This document shows positions 33,425-45,994 of a stretch of 64,000 nucleotides of DNA, one piece after another (positions within the stretch are counted from its first letter, which is position 1; each line of letters begins with the position of its first letter). Made by a program: the position numbers and the translations under genes. Under the pieces are notes generated by a model. The model saw nothing but the letters and a program-made list of their open reading frames with translations, had not been told where the DNA came from and searched no databases. This DNA is from Neoarius graeffei (taxonomy: Eukaryota; Chordata; Actinopteri; Siluriformes; Ariidae): NCBI RefSeq assembly GCF_027579695.1, contig NC_083587.1:56832238-56896237 (forward strand), written 5' to 3'.

Positions 33425-34065
33425 TAACAGACAGACACACAAACAAACAGACAGACAAACAAACCGCACTGGTTTTAATACCTCACCCTGCTTACTCTGT
33501 CATGGGCGAGGTAACCAGGATTATACCGTATATTTATATATTGTAATGCTAAGGCTTACAGTTGTGTGCCTCAGCTCACACCCAGGTCCATGGACTGCTC
33601 AAAAAACAATAACAAATGCATGTGCACCTAAGGCAAGAAGAGCTCCAGTCGCCTGCGGCTGGAGTGCTATGATTACCCCAAGTAGTCCCAGCTGGCATGT
33701 AATCAGAGACAGACAAAAGAGCAGCACGCTAGGGAAATGGAGTTAGATGCGGGATGTGCTGTTACAGAGTAAAACCGCTTGCTAATCCTCTCTCTGGTAC
33801 ACAAACACCCCAGAGGAAATCTGTCCTCCAGCCCACCACTGACGACACTCATCAGTTACACTGGATCCCAGAAGAATGGCGCTTGTTACAGCTTCCTTTG
33901 TGGAGGCAGCTGCCTTAGTGGTTGCATCCTTCCAAAGTCTCACTTTGTAAGGCAAGACTTTTGGGATAATGTATAACCTACGTTCACACTTGCAAGCGAC
34001 AGACAGTCATTCATATGAAGCCATGACTTCAACAATAGTACAAAGTGACCAAGCGACACTTGAAC
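33425..34065. other. No gene seen
   Basis: The left part (to about 33,520), with (ACAG)-like ACAGACAGACACACAAACAA, continues the repeat interrupted by the hAT element. Beyond it I see no recognisable feature. Confidence 0.4.
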
Positions 34066-34895
34066 TGAGGCTACATCCACACGACAACGGCAACGAGATG
34101 TTATTTAAAAATATATCGCGTCCAAATGGGCAACGATCAGTAAAATATCAGGTCCATATGGCAACGCAACGCTTGCTGAAAACGATGCAATACACATGCC
34201 ACACCTCTAGGGGCGCTGTAAGACGGTCCCTTCGGAGACACCAGAACAATAGAAGAAGTAAGGATGCATGCGCATAAACTATTATGCGCGAGACTTCATA
34301 TTAGCCACAAAGTCAGGAAAATCTGTTTGTAAAATTACATTATAATGACCAAATACAATGAAAAGTATTTTTCCAGTCTCACCTGTGAAAGGTAATCCCA
34401 TGTGATCTCGTTTGGACGGCAAACCTGTTGGTACAGTTAAACGCAGCTAATCTTTATTCTCCGCTTTGACCTATCCAATATGGCGGCGAGGATGACTTAT
34501 GATTCTACGCGGAAGGCGGCGTCTTTAATGGTCCGGAATAAATTGAATGCTACACGTTGATGGATTAATTTGTTGTTTCTCACCTGTGAAAGGTAATCCC
34601 ATGTGATCTCGTTTGGACGGTAAACCTGTTGGTACAGTTAAACGCAGCACATGAATCTTTATTCTCCGCTTTGACCTATCCAATATGGCGGCGAGGATGA
34701 CGTATGATTCTACGCGGAAGGCGGCGTCTTTAATGGTCCAGAATAAATTGAATGCTACACGTTGATGGATTAATTTGCTCTTCTACGCCCTTTTTGAGGA
34801 ATGTATTGTCGGACTTAAACCAACATCTGAAGAGGTGAGATCGCTCCTTTTTTTCCCTATTTTTGCTGGCGGGATTGACTCTGCCCTAAGGGCAG

Positions 34896-34930
<35 letters not shown>

Positions 34931-35275
34931 TTGCACCATTACACAATAAATATTCACAGTGAAAATATTTTGTAAGCGCGTTTCATGAACCAAGTTATAG
35001 GATTTGTTGACCACTCGCATCGAGTTCGTTACACTTCTACCTGGCGTGAAGCACTCACAGTCATGTGGTTGTGACGTCATTGTAAACAAATCCGTTCTAC
35101 TCATCCAGACGACTTCACAACGGCAACGTTGCCAGATTTTTCCACTCTGGAACCTGTTCTCAAAAAGATTGCGTTTTGGGCACCCAAAACGCCGGTGCCG
35201 TGTGGACGCCAGGCCTAAACGATAAGCAATTGTATCGGAGTCACCTGAATCCGTTGCCGTGTGGACAGGGCCTGA
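34066..35275. mobile_element. Non-autonomous TIR element with GTCCACACGGCAACG ends
   Basis: The left end TGAGGCTACATCCACACGAC pairs imperfectly with the right end, whose complement starts CTCAGGCCCTGTCCACACGG. About 1.2 kb, with no intact frame. It contains a 201-bp tandem duplication and a (CT)n tract at 34,901-34,926. No target duplication is clear, so the superfamily is open. Confidence 0.55.
34377..34778. repeat. Two tandem 201-bp units
   Basis: Units starting TCTCACCTGTGAAAGG at 34,377 and 34,578 are nearly identical through TTGATGGATTAATTTG. They share CCAATATGGCGGCGAGGATG. The high identity indicates a recent duplication inside the element. Confidence 0.9.
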
Positions 35276-35814
35276 GATTCGCTCAAGTCTATACAAATTA
35301 GATATGAAAATGATTCCTTAAACCAATTGTATGGTGCATTCTCAGAAAATAAAGTAGATTATTGCACCTTTCTGGGTACACTGGCTTGTCACTGGAGCAG
35401 TACCCTTTAAGGTACTTATTTGTACACTTTATATACTGATTGGGGACATATACAGTGGATATAAAAAGTGTACACACCCTGTTAAAATGATAGGTTTTTA
35501 TGATGTAAAAAAATGAGACCATGATAAATAATTTCAAAACTTTTCCCACCTTTAATGTGACCTACAACCTGTACAATTCAATTGAAAAACAAAAAAAAAT
35601 CTGTTAGGGGGAAAATCATAAAAAATAAAAAACGTACAATAAGCTGGTTGCATAAGTGTGCACACCCTTAAACTAATACTTTGTTGAAGCACCTTTTGAT
35701 TTAATTACAGCATTCAGTCTTTTTGGGTTCACGCCTGCCATCAATTAAAATGACTCTGATTAACCCCAAATAAAGTTCAGACGTTTACTCAGTTGCATCC
35801 TCCAGCAAAAGCCA

Positions 35815-37428
<1,614 letters not shown>

Positions 37429-37469
37429 TTTAAGGGTGTGCACACTTATGCAACCAGCTTACTGCACAT

Positions 37470-37676
37470 TGTAGCAGTTCCTGATGTTGGTGGAGCACAG
37501 AAGCATGGCAGGCAAGAGTTGATGGTCACACACAAATGCTTTATTTCACTTATTTTTGCTTTTTAGCTTTTTAGCTTTTCAGCTTTCACTCACTCACTCA
37601 ACACGCACACGTGTCGTGGTTGGGAGGGAGCCCCTTTTCTCTGCTCTCCCCCTCCTTTTATGCTCCGTCCCTGTAA

Positions 37677-37732
<56 letters not shown>

Positions 37733-37825
37733 AATTGACAGCAGGTGGAATGACTTAGCCACTTACCTTCCCTGACCCCACCCTCCATTCACAGACTGCT
37801 GCTTGGCCATGCCCCTGCTGCCACA
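37470..37825 (-). repeat. 3-prime LTR of the Gmr1-like element
   Basis: Matches the LTR at 41,988-42,337 throughout. Differences are mainly scattered transitions, a longer (CA)n here, and the lack of the (TTTC)n tract seen in the other LTR. CTTTATTTCACTT and GAGGGAGCCCC are shared. Confidence 0.93.
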
Positions 37826-38226
37826 TACCCCCACCACCCGACTCAGGCTGGGGAGCCGTTCGGCCTGAAGCTGACTCCCCCTCACGATGGGACAGGAAGT
37901 CCGCCACCACCATCTGTGCCCCTGGCCTGTGGATCACCTCGAACTTAAATGGCTGGAGGGGCGTGTGGTCCAAACAGAGAGTGAAAGGGCGCCCCAGCAG
38001 GTAGTATCGGAGGGCGAGGACCGCCCACTTGATGGCAAGACAGTCTCTCAATTGTGCTGTATGTGCTTTCACGCATCGACAGTTTCCGGCTGATGTACAG
38101 CACAGGGCGCTCCTTGCCCTCCACCTCCTGGGACAAAACGGCCCCCAGCCCTCTGTCCGATGCATCAGTCTGCAAAACAAATGGGAGAGAGAAGTCAGGG
38201 GAGTGTAAAAGTGGCCCCCCACACAC
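37755..38226 (-). pseudogene. RNase H region of Gmr1-like pol
   Basis: LQTDASDRGLGAVLSQ, with the catalytic aspartate, and RKLSMRESTYSTIE, with the family glutamate, are in one frame. A frameshift then moves to LRDCLAIKWAVLALRYYLLG and LDHTPLQPF. FEVIHRPGAQMVVADFLSHR follows, a typical end of Ty3/Gypsy RNase H. It is the last domain before the 3-prime LTR. Confidence 0.85.
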
Positions 38227-38268
38227 TGCAGCTTTTACCTCAGAGAAGGCCTGTTGGCACTGCTCTGT

Positions 38269-39330
38269 TCACAGGACCGGATCTGGAGTCCCCTTTTTAG
38301 TGAGATCGGTTAGCGGGCTGGTGATGTCTGAATAATTAGGTATAAACCTACAATAATAGCCAGCCAGCCCCAGGAACCGTCTCACCTCCTTTTTGGTCTT
38401 GGGCTTCGGGCAGGCCGCAATCGCTGCAGTCTTGTTAATTTGGGGATGCACCTGCCCATGACCCAAGTGGAACCCCAGATACCATACTTCCACCCACCCA
38501 GTTGCACACTTTTTTGGATTAGCTGTGCGGCCCGCTTGCCTCAGCGACTTTAGAACGGCCCTCAGGTGTTCCAAGTGCAGTGGCCAATCATGGCTGGAGA
38601 TTATTGTATCGTCCAGACAGGCAGCCGCATAGGCAGCGTGAGGGCGGAGGACCCTGTCCATAAGCTGCTGGAACATAGCGGGTGCCCCAAATAACCCAAA
38701 AGGGAGTGTGACAAATTGGTGTAATCCAAACAGTGTGGAAAAGGCCGTTTTCTCTCAGGATAGAGGAGTCAAGGGGATCTACCAAAATCCTTTGTTAGAT
38801 CCAGTGTTGAATAAAAGCAAGCAGCACCTAACCGATCAAGCAACTCATCAATGCAAGGCATTGGGTATGCGTCAAATTTAGACACCGCGTTGAATCGCAT
38901 AGTCCACACAGAATCGGACCGACCTGTCGGTCTTGGGAACCAGGACCACTGGGCTACTCCAGTCACTGTAGGACTCCTCAGTTATGCCCATTTCGAGCAT
39001 GGCCTTGAGTTCGTCCCAAACCACATTTTTCTTGTGTTCGGGCAAGTGGTAAGGGTGGCTACGCACTACCACCCCCAGAGGCGTTTCGATATGGTGTTCT
39101 ATGAGGTGGGTACAACCAGGAAGGGGCGAGAACATGTCGGAAAATTCCTTTTGCAACTTGGCCACCTCCGTGAGTTGGACCAGTGAGAGGAGGTCTCCAC
39201 AAGGGACCGGAGTGGTCCGAGATGTTATCTTTTTCACCTCCCGCCCCAGCTCCACCTTCTCCGGGACTACCGATGCCAACGCCATGAGGACCCCCTCATT
39301 CCAGCGTTTTAAAAGGTTGAGGTGGTAGAT
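38269..39330 (-). pseudogene. Reverse transcriptase region of Gmr1-like pol
   Basis: In transcription order: HIETPLGVVVRSHPY, WSSPVVLVPKTDRS and RFCVDY in one frame; then FNAVSKFDAYPMPCIDELL and FYSTLDLTKD in another. AACLDDTIISSHDW, the Y-x-DD box with Y changed to C, and RRFLGLAGYYCRFIPNYS lie in a third. At least three frameshifts separate them. The upstream end joins directly to the integrase C-terminal segment. Confidence 0.88.
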
Positions 39331-39383
39331 TTGCAATGCCCCGCCCCATCTGTTCACCTCACCTCATAGTCAACGTCCCCGAC

Positions 39384-40676
39384 TCACTGTGTGATCTCGA
39401 AGGGCCCTTGCCACTTGGCAACTAATTTGGAGCTCAACGTGGGCAATAATACGAGCACTTTGTCTCCCAGCATGACCTCTCTAAGGTGCGTGCCCCTGTC
39501 ATACAGCTGGATTTGACATTCTTGTGCCTGCCGCAAATTCTCCTGGGTTAGATGTGTGAGGGTGTGGAGTTTTGCGTGCATGTCAACAACGTACTGGATT
39601 TCGTTTTTGCTAGGTGAAGGTCCCTCCTCCCAGTTTTCCTGTAGCACGTCCAGAATGCCATGTGGGTTACACCAATATAATAATTCAAATGGAAAAAACC
39701 CCACGGAGCCTTGCGGGACCTCTTGTACTGCAAATAACAGGGGCTTGAGCCACTTATCCCAATTACGTGCATCTTCACTTACGAATTTCCGGATTATGTT
39801 CTTGAGTGTTTGGTTAAATCGCTCTATTAAGCCATCTGTTTGTGAGTGATAGACACTGGTGCGGATAAACTTATCTCCAATAATCTGTACAGCTCGCGCA
39901 GTGTGCGTGACATAAATGAAGAGCCTTGGTCTATCAGGATTTCTTTCAGAATCCTGACCCGGGAGATAAAGCGGAAGAGCGCTTCCGCAATACTGCATGC
40001 TGAGATATTGCAGAGGGGCACTGCTTCCAGATATCGTGTTGCATAGTCCGCCAGAACTAAAATAAAGCAATATCCCCATGCTGACCGATCTAATGGCCTG
40101 ACGAGATCCATCCCAATTCACTCAAACGGGGTCTCGATTAGAGGAAGAGGGCACAAAGGCGCTTTTGGAGTAGCCGTGGGATTTACTAATTGGCATTCAT
40201 GGCATGCCTCACACCACTGATGGACATCCCTGCCAATCCCTTTGGGCTAGTGTTTTATCTTGCCCTAAGTGTCCAGCCATGGGATTAAAGTGAGCCGCAT
40301 GGAATACGAGAGTCCTATGGCTCTTTGGGATTAACAATTGGGTTATTTGTTCACTAGTTTGAGTGTCCTGTGTCACGCGGTACAATCTATCTTTAATAAT
40401 AGCAAAATAAGGGAAGGCCGGTGTTGTGCTCGGCTGGAGAGTTTGACCATCGATTACTCTCACTTGGTCAAATGCATGCCGCAGAGTCTCGTCTCGTGAC
40501 TGCTCTAATGGGAAATCCCCAAGGGAATCCCCGAGAGAGGGAGGAGGAGTGGGCTGCTCCTCACTCTGATGCGGTGTTGACATAGACGTCTCTGTGACAG
40601 CTTCTCCAGTCGACACCACACCGGGATCTTCCCGTGACCTACTAGTGCAGGACCCGCTACGTGTTAAATATTCCAT
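39384..40676 (-). pseudogene. Integrase region of Gmr1-like pol (upstream of RT)
   Basis: The H-H-C-C-type N-terminal region is represented near 40,230-40,350 (FHAAHFNPMAGHLGQDKT). The core has FILVLADYATRYLEA and ILIDQGSSFMS (two catalytic aspartates) in one frame. YHSQTDGLIERFNQTLK (catalytic glutamate) is in another, so a frameshift lies near 39,850. A C-terminal GPY/F-like segment reads LVAKWQGPFEITQ. A stop or frameshift also separates the zinc region from the core near 40,210. Confidence 0.88.
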
Positions 40677-40869
40677 AAGCTTTTTAAACCCTGGTCAATC
40701 AGTACCCAAAATCAACGAGTGGGTGAGACAAGGACTAACCGCCGCCTTTATGCATTTGGCCCCGGAATAGAATACGGACAGACACTAAGGGATAATTGTG
40801 AACGTCCCTGTGCACACATAACACTTTCACCACTTGTGCTCTCCGCAATGCCTCACCTTGCACCAGGCA

Positions 40870-41061
40870 TTAGTGAATTGAGGTCTGATTACAACTGGAA
40901 TCCACCAAAGCATATGTATCCCCTTGAACATTTATCGGTATGCGATACGTTCCGGCCCGATCAGGGGCGGTCTCTGGAGCGTCAGGGATTGGATCACAGC
41001 TCCCACCTCCCTTATGGAGCTCCAACTCTGGAGATGCTCCGACTCCCCGTCGCGCCAGCAC
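40870..41061 (-). pseudogene. Aspartic protease region of Gmr1-like element
   Basis: YALVDSSCNQTSIH near 40,870-40,915 corresponds to the protease active site, where D-S-G is expected; here the glycine is serine. The preceding TYRIPINVQGDT is the usual lead-in. Short and fragmentary, it is supported by its position between gag and integrase. Confidence 0.6.
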
Positions 41062-41189
41062 ACCAGCCCAGGCTTTCCCTCTGCACTGGCATTATGGGTG
41101 TCACTCGCCTGAGGAGGAGACAACACAAACACGGAAGAGGAAGATGGGAGGACACCACGGGTGTGACAGGCCGGCTGGGGAGGAGCCGG

Positions 41190-41956
41190 TCACCACCTCT
41201 GCGACAGGGGAATGGGATGGGGAGGGGAACGAGAGATGGGGGAAAGAGAGGGAGAGAAGAGAAGCGAGGGGGGACGCCTTGTCTGCCTGCCGTCGGAGCT
41301 GCCTCCAGATGGTCCTCTGCCAGTTCGATGGCTTGTTCCAGCGATGCTGGACAATGATATTGGACCCATTCTGCTGTTCCTTCTGGAAGTCAAGAAATAA
41401 ACTGTTCCAGTGCCACCAGATTGATGATCTCATTGGCGTCACGGTCTTCCACCCTCAGCCACCGCCGGCAGGCATCCCGGAGTTGCTGGCCGAATGCAAA
41501 TGGCTGGCCGACCTTCTCCAATGTTAGCGTCCGGAAGTGCTGGCAATGTTGTTCCAGGGAGCGGCCGAACTGCTGCAGGATGGCTTTCCTCAGGTCAGCA
41601 TACACCAGTCAGCTGTCAGCAAGGAGCTGCTGCGCTGCAAGCTGCACCTCACCAGTCAGGAGCAGGAGGAGGTGCACCGCACGCTGCTCCAGCGGCCATC
41701 CCCACGCCTCGGCTACTTGCTCGAAGAGAGCGAGGAATGCTTCTGGATTGTCCTGCGGTCCCATCTTCGTGAGGGTGGCGGCAGCAGTGGCCGATGCGAG
41801 CAGGTGCCAGAACGCCTGGCGATCTTTCTGCTGGGCCAGCATCAAGGCTTTGAAGTGTTGCTCTTGTTCCTTTCGGAGAGCGATCAGCACTTGATGCTGG
41901 TTCTGCTGGGTGGTAGCGAGGGCAAGGATGAGCTCTTCAAATGGGGAGGACTCCAT
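41190..41956 (-). pseudogene. Gag with SCAN-like capsid domain
   Basis: From MESSPFEELILALA the frame runs through a Q/E-rich coiled-coil-like stretch and NPEAFLALFEQVAEAWGWP. A TGA lies at 41,611-41,609, a second at about 41,392, then LPEGTAEWVQYHC and LEQAIELAEDHLE. The pattern of FE-VAEA-GWP, FRTLTLEKVGQPFAFGQQLR and VALEQF is that of the vertebrate SCAN domain, which is thought to derive from Gmr1-like capsids. Confidence 0.8.
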
Positions 41957-41987
41957 GGGGTGGTTCCCTTCCGTGCTTCGACACCAG

Positions 41988-42337
41988 TGTAGCAGTTCCT
42001 GATGTGGGTGGAGCACAAAAGCACGGCAGGTGAGAGTTGATAGTCACACACAAACGCTTTATTTCACTTATTTTTGCTTTTTAGCTGTTCAGCTTTCTTT
42101 CTTTCTTTCTTTCTTTCTCTCTCTCACTCACTCACTCACTCACTCACTATGCACACGCATTGTGGTCGGGAGGGAGCCCCTTTTCTCTGCTCTCCCCCTC
42201 CTTTTATGCTCCGTCCCTGTAACAAACACACACACACACACATTAATTGACAGCAGGTGGAATGACTTAGCCACTTACCTTCCCCGACCCCGCCCTCCAT
42301 TCACAGACTGCTGCTTGGCCACGCCCCCACTGCCACA
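41988..42337 (-). repeat. 5-prime LTR of the Gmr1-like element
   Basis: 350 bp, TG...CA. It contains (TTTC)n and (ACTC)n tracts at 42,096-42,150 that the other LTR lacks, and a shorter (CA)n. Confidence 0.93.
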
Positions 42338-43309
42338 ACGTTTTTTATTTTTTATGTTTTTCCCCCTAACAGATTTGTTTGTTTTTCAATTGAATTGTAC
42401 AGGTTATAGGTCACATTAAAGATGGGAAAAGTTTTGAAATTATTTATCATGGTCTCATTTTTTTTACATCACAAAAACCTATCATTTTAACGGGGTGTGT
42501 ACGCTTTTTATATCCACTGTATGTACCTTTTTGGCCCTATAAAGGTACACATAGTTACCTTGAGGTCCAATAATGAGCCTTAGGCAGTACATTAGTGTAG
42601 ATTGTACCTTGGGGTAAAGAAATGGGCTCTTACTGTACCCCTATTTTTGACAGTGTGCGTGTGGGCTGACATTTCCTTAGTTCCTGATTTACAACTTTAG
42701 TTTCTACTTGCAGTTAGTTTCAACTGACTGTTTGGTGTCCAAAAATGGAAAATGGAAAACTTATAACCTGACAATCTGTCTGTCACATACGCTGTCCCAA
42801 GAAATAGAGACATAAAGAAAAAAAAAGCCCGGAAGAAAGTATTGAAGATCATTGAAACCTCTGGTGAATATACATAGCTAGTACAGTTAGATTGCTTTGC
42901 TAATCTACCAACAAAGTATCTACAAAGCCTAGCATGTAAAATGTACAGTGGTGCTTGAAGGTTTGTGAACCCTTTAGAATTTTCTATATTTCTGCATAAA
43001 TATGACCTAAAACATCAGATTTTCACACAAGTCCAAAAAGTAGATAAAGAGAACCCAGTTAAACAAATGAGACAAAAATATTATACTTGGGCATTTATTT
43101 ATTGAGGAAAATGATCCAATATTACATATCTGTGAGTGGCAAAAGTATGTGAATCTCTAGGATTAGCAGTTAATTTGAAGGTGAAATTAGAGTCAGGTGT
43201 TTTCAATCAATGGGATGACAATCAGGTGTGAGTGGGCGCCCTGTTTTATTTAAAGAACAGGGATCTAGCAAAGTCTGATCTTCACAACACATGTTTGTGG
43301 AAGTGTATC

Positions 43310-44955
43310 ATGGCATGAACAAAGGAGATTTCTGAGGACCTCAGAAAAAGTGTTGTTGATGCTCATCAGGCTGGAAAAGGTTACAAAACCATCTCTAAAG
43401 AGTTTGGACTCCACCAATTCACAGTCAGACAGATTATGTACAAATGGAGGAAATTCAAGACCGTTGTTACCCTCCCCAGGAGTGGTCGACCAACAAAGAT
43501 CACTCCAAGAACAAGGTGTGTAATAGTCGGTGAGGTCACAAAGGGGTTGCGCGATGTTGCACCCGGGTCCAGATTAGGGCAGAACCGGCCCTGGCTACAT
43601 TTCAGGTGTAGTTTGTTTTATGTATGTATGTACTTGCATAGATGTGTACTTGGTCTTCCAATATGGCGCCTAACAAAATCTCACGGCGCAGTGACGTCAT
43701 GCGGTAGCCCTCTATAGGGCCTGACTAGCCTTTGGTAACACACTAAACAAATTATCTTTCATTTTTGGCACTTTTTCTCTTTGTATAGATGGGAAGACAT
43801 ACTGAGAATCCAAATCGCCAACATTTGAAATAATAATTGTTTTGAATTATTTCTTGTCTTATTTAATGAAGGTTGTAATAGAATTAGCCTACGTTTGGCT
43901 TAAGCTGGATGAGACAGAGACATATATAGCCATTTGTTAAACAGCTGACAGGGAACGTAATTAACCATTCCGGGAATGACATTTTTTTGTTCTAACCGGT
44001 TCGGGAACATCTATTTAATGGTGGAACCCAAAACCGGAAACGTTAAAATTCCGTTTCTGTTCGGAACGAACCAATAGGAAAAAAATTCTGGTTCAAAGCC
44101 CTGTTCAAGACCATTGTTACCCTCCCCAGGAGTGGTCGACCAACAAAGATCACTCCAAGAGCAAGGTGTGCAATAGTCGGTGAGGTCACAAAGGACCCCA
44201 GGGTAACTTCTAAGCAACTGAAGGCCTCTCTCACATTGGCTAATGTTAATGTTCATGAGTCCACCATCAGGAGAACACTGAACAACAATGGTGTGCATGG
44301 CAGGGTTGCAAGGAGAAAGCCACTGCTCTCCAAAAAGAACATTGCTGCTCATCTGCAGTTTGCTAAAGATCACGTGGACAAGCCAGAAGGCTATTGGAAA
44401 AATGTTTTGTGGTTGGATGAGACCAAAATAGAACTTTTTGGTTTAAATGAGAAGCGTTATGTTTGGAGAAAGGAAAACTGCATTCCAGTATCAGAACCTT
44501 ATCCCATCTGTGAAACATGGTGGTGGCAGTATCATGGTTTGGGCCTGTTTTGCTGCATCTGGGCCAGGACGGCTTGCCATCATTGACGGAACAATGAATT
44601 CTGAATTATACCAGTGAATTCTAAAGGAAAATATCAGGACATCTGTCCATGAACTGAATCTCAAGAGAAGGTGGGTCATGCAGCAAGACAACGACCCTAA
44701 ACACACAAGTCGTTCTACCAAAGAATGGTTAAAGAAGAATAAAGTTAATGTTTTGGAATGGCCAAGTAAAAGTCCTGATCTTAATCCAATCGAAATGTTG
44801 TGGAAGGACCTGAAGCGAGCAGTTCATGTGAGGAAACCCACCAACATCCCAGAACTGAAGTTGTTTTGTATGGAGGAATGGGCTAAAATTCCTCCAAACC
44901 GGTGTGCAGGACTGATGTTTTCGGTCATATTTATACAGAAATATAGAAAATTCTA
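43310..44955 (+). pseudogene. Tc1-like transposase, interrupted and C-truncated
   Basis: ATGGCA is followed at once by TGA (43,316-43,318), the same codon-3 stop as in the 47-kb copy. Helix-turn-helix sequence follows to 43,541, then the foreign segment. Reading resumes at 44,105 through NVLWLDETKIELFG. A frameshift falls near 44,480, TGA near 44,615, and QQDNDPKHTS and PIEMLWKDLK follow. The end is replaced by terminal-repeat sequence after CAGLM. Confidence 0.88.
43542..44104. mobile_element. Foreign segment with one hAT-like terminus
   Basis: The right end ends GGTTCAAAGCCCTG, which inverted is CAGGGCTTTGAACC, a hAT-style terminus. The left boundary (GGTTGCGCGATGTTGC) has no matching terminus. 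The stretch includes GGTTCCACC and GTTCGGAACGAACC. It looks like the right half of a hAT element joined to other DNA. Confidence 0.5.
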
Positions 44956-44999
44956 AAGGGTTCACAAACTTTCAAGCACCACTGTAAATGATTAGCACA

Positions 45000-45246
45000 T
45001 TAGTTCTGCTGTGCAAAGGCAAACTGCAGTATCTGCATATTTTATGAAATTGAGCTTTGTGTATGAAGTTTAGGTGCTGTATCTGTTCTATGATATGTGA
45101 AAGTTCTGTGGCTCTACCTTGCTCCAGCTTTGAGTTACGACTGTTTGAAATTTGCAGTAATGAAAAATTTACCATGTCAAACCGCCATTTATCTCAATTC
45201 AGTGATTCTGCACATACTGCAGTTTGCCTTTGCACGGCAGAGTTAA
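45000..45246. mobile_element. Foldback MITE
   Basis: TTAGTTCTGCTGTGCAAAGG...CTGCAGTAT at the left pairs with ATACTGCAG...CCTTTGCACGGCAGAGTTAA at the right, giving arms of about 40 bp with few mismatches. No coding frame. The superfamily is unknown. Confidence 0.65.
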
Positions 45247-45941
45247 TTTCTGATTGACTAGTTAGCTACAATCGTTTCGCATCCAAACTAAAAAAACAAA
45301 CAAACAAAAAAGCTGGACAGTGCAACAGTACACTCCCACAAGAGACAAACTACAAGTGTGACTTGTTGCTTGCTAGTGTGAACATGCACAGGATTCACAT
45401 CAAAAATCACATCGTGCGGCTCGGTCGGACTCGGTGTCCTACCGCTTTGTACGTTATTCTGCCAAACTCTCTAGCGCCACCAACAGCTCAAAGTCTCAGG
45501 TAAATTTCCCATTCATTTCTATGGACTTTTTGAAAGTGTCATAAATTTTAGGACGCTGTTCATGAGACATTTTCTTACCTGAGAATTTGTCCCACACTAG
45601 CAGCACCTGTGTGTATGCTGAATAATATAGCTAACAAAATAACTCATGCTAACTAGCAAGTGATCGTTAGTGCAGATCAAGATAGATGCATAAGCTAGCT
45701 GTTTAAGATGTGAGGTTAGGATGTGATGTAAAGTTTTCAAGTTAATTCCGTTTTCTAGAAAAAACAGCTCATGCTGTGTGTGTCCAAATGTTTATTGCAG
45801 TTTGGTCTGGTGAACAGATTTATGAGATGTATGCCTCCGCTGGCCTTCCAAATGGAAAAGCCTTTATCTCAAACAGTGCACAAAATGCTTCCCAAAAATG
45901 CTGTTAACCTTTCATTTCTTGCTTTCTCCTGCACTTACATT

Positions 45942-45980
<39 letters not shown>

Positions 45981-45994
45981 AGCAAGAATATACA
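45247..45994. other. No gene seen; (CA)n at right end
   Basis: Ordinary AT-rich sequence with (CA)n at about 45,945-45,976. A GGCTCGGTCGGACTCGGTG stretch near 45,418 is GC-rich but not part of a frame I recognise. Confidence 0.45.

Larger units (their letters stand above)
37470..42337 (-). mobile_element. Gmr1-like Ty3/Gypsy LTR retrotransposon, decayed
   Basis: Two LTRs of about 350 bp, both TG...CA on the minus strand, bound a 4.87-kb element. In transcription order (right to left) the internal region reads gag with a SCAN-like capsid, protease, integrase, reverse transcriptase, RNase H. Integrase before reverse transcriptase is the Ty1/copia-like order known within Ty3/Gypsy only for Gmr1-like elements. 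A candidate primer-binding site TGGTGTCGAAGCACGG starts one base inside the 5-prime LTR (near 41,986). A polypurine tract GGTGGTGGGGGTA abuts the 3-prime LTR. The target duplication is ACAT/ACGT, one CpG transition apart. All genes carry frameshifts or stops. Confidence 0.9.
42946..44984 (+). mobile_element. Tc1-like transposon (CAGTGGTGCTTGAA family), rearranged copy
   Basis: TA at 42,944-42,945 and 44,985-44,986 flank CAGTGGTGCTTGAAGGTTTG and its inverse. About 88 bp of transposase sequence is present twice (43,455-43,541 and 44,105-44,192), around 563 bp of foreign DNA. Near the right end about 220 bp, including the last codons and the inner right repeat, is missing. Confidence 0.9.

Noticed and set aside
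40719..41527. Plus-strand frames of 195-212 codons
   Set aside because: They are antisense shadows of the Gmr1-like gag-protease region, which has clear domain motifs on the minus strand.
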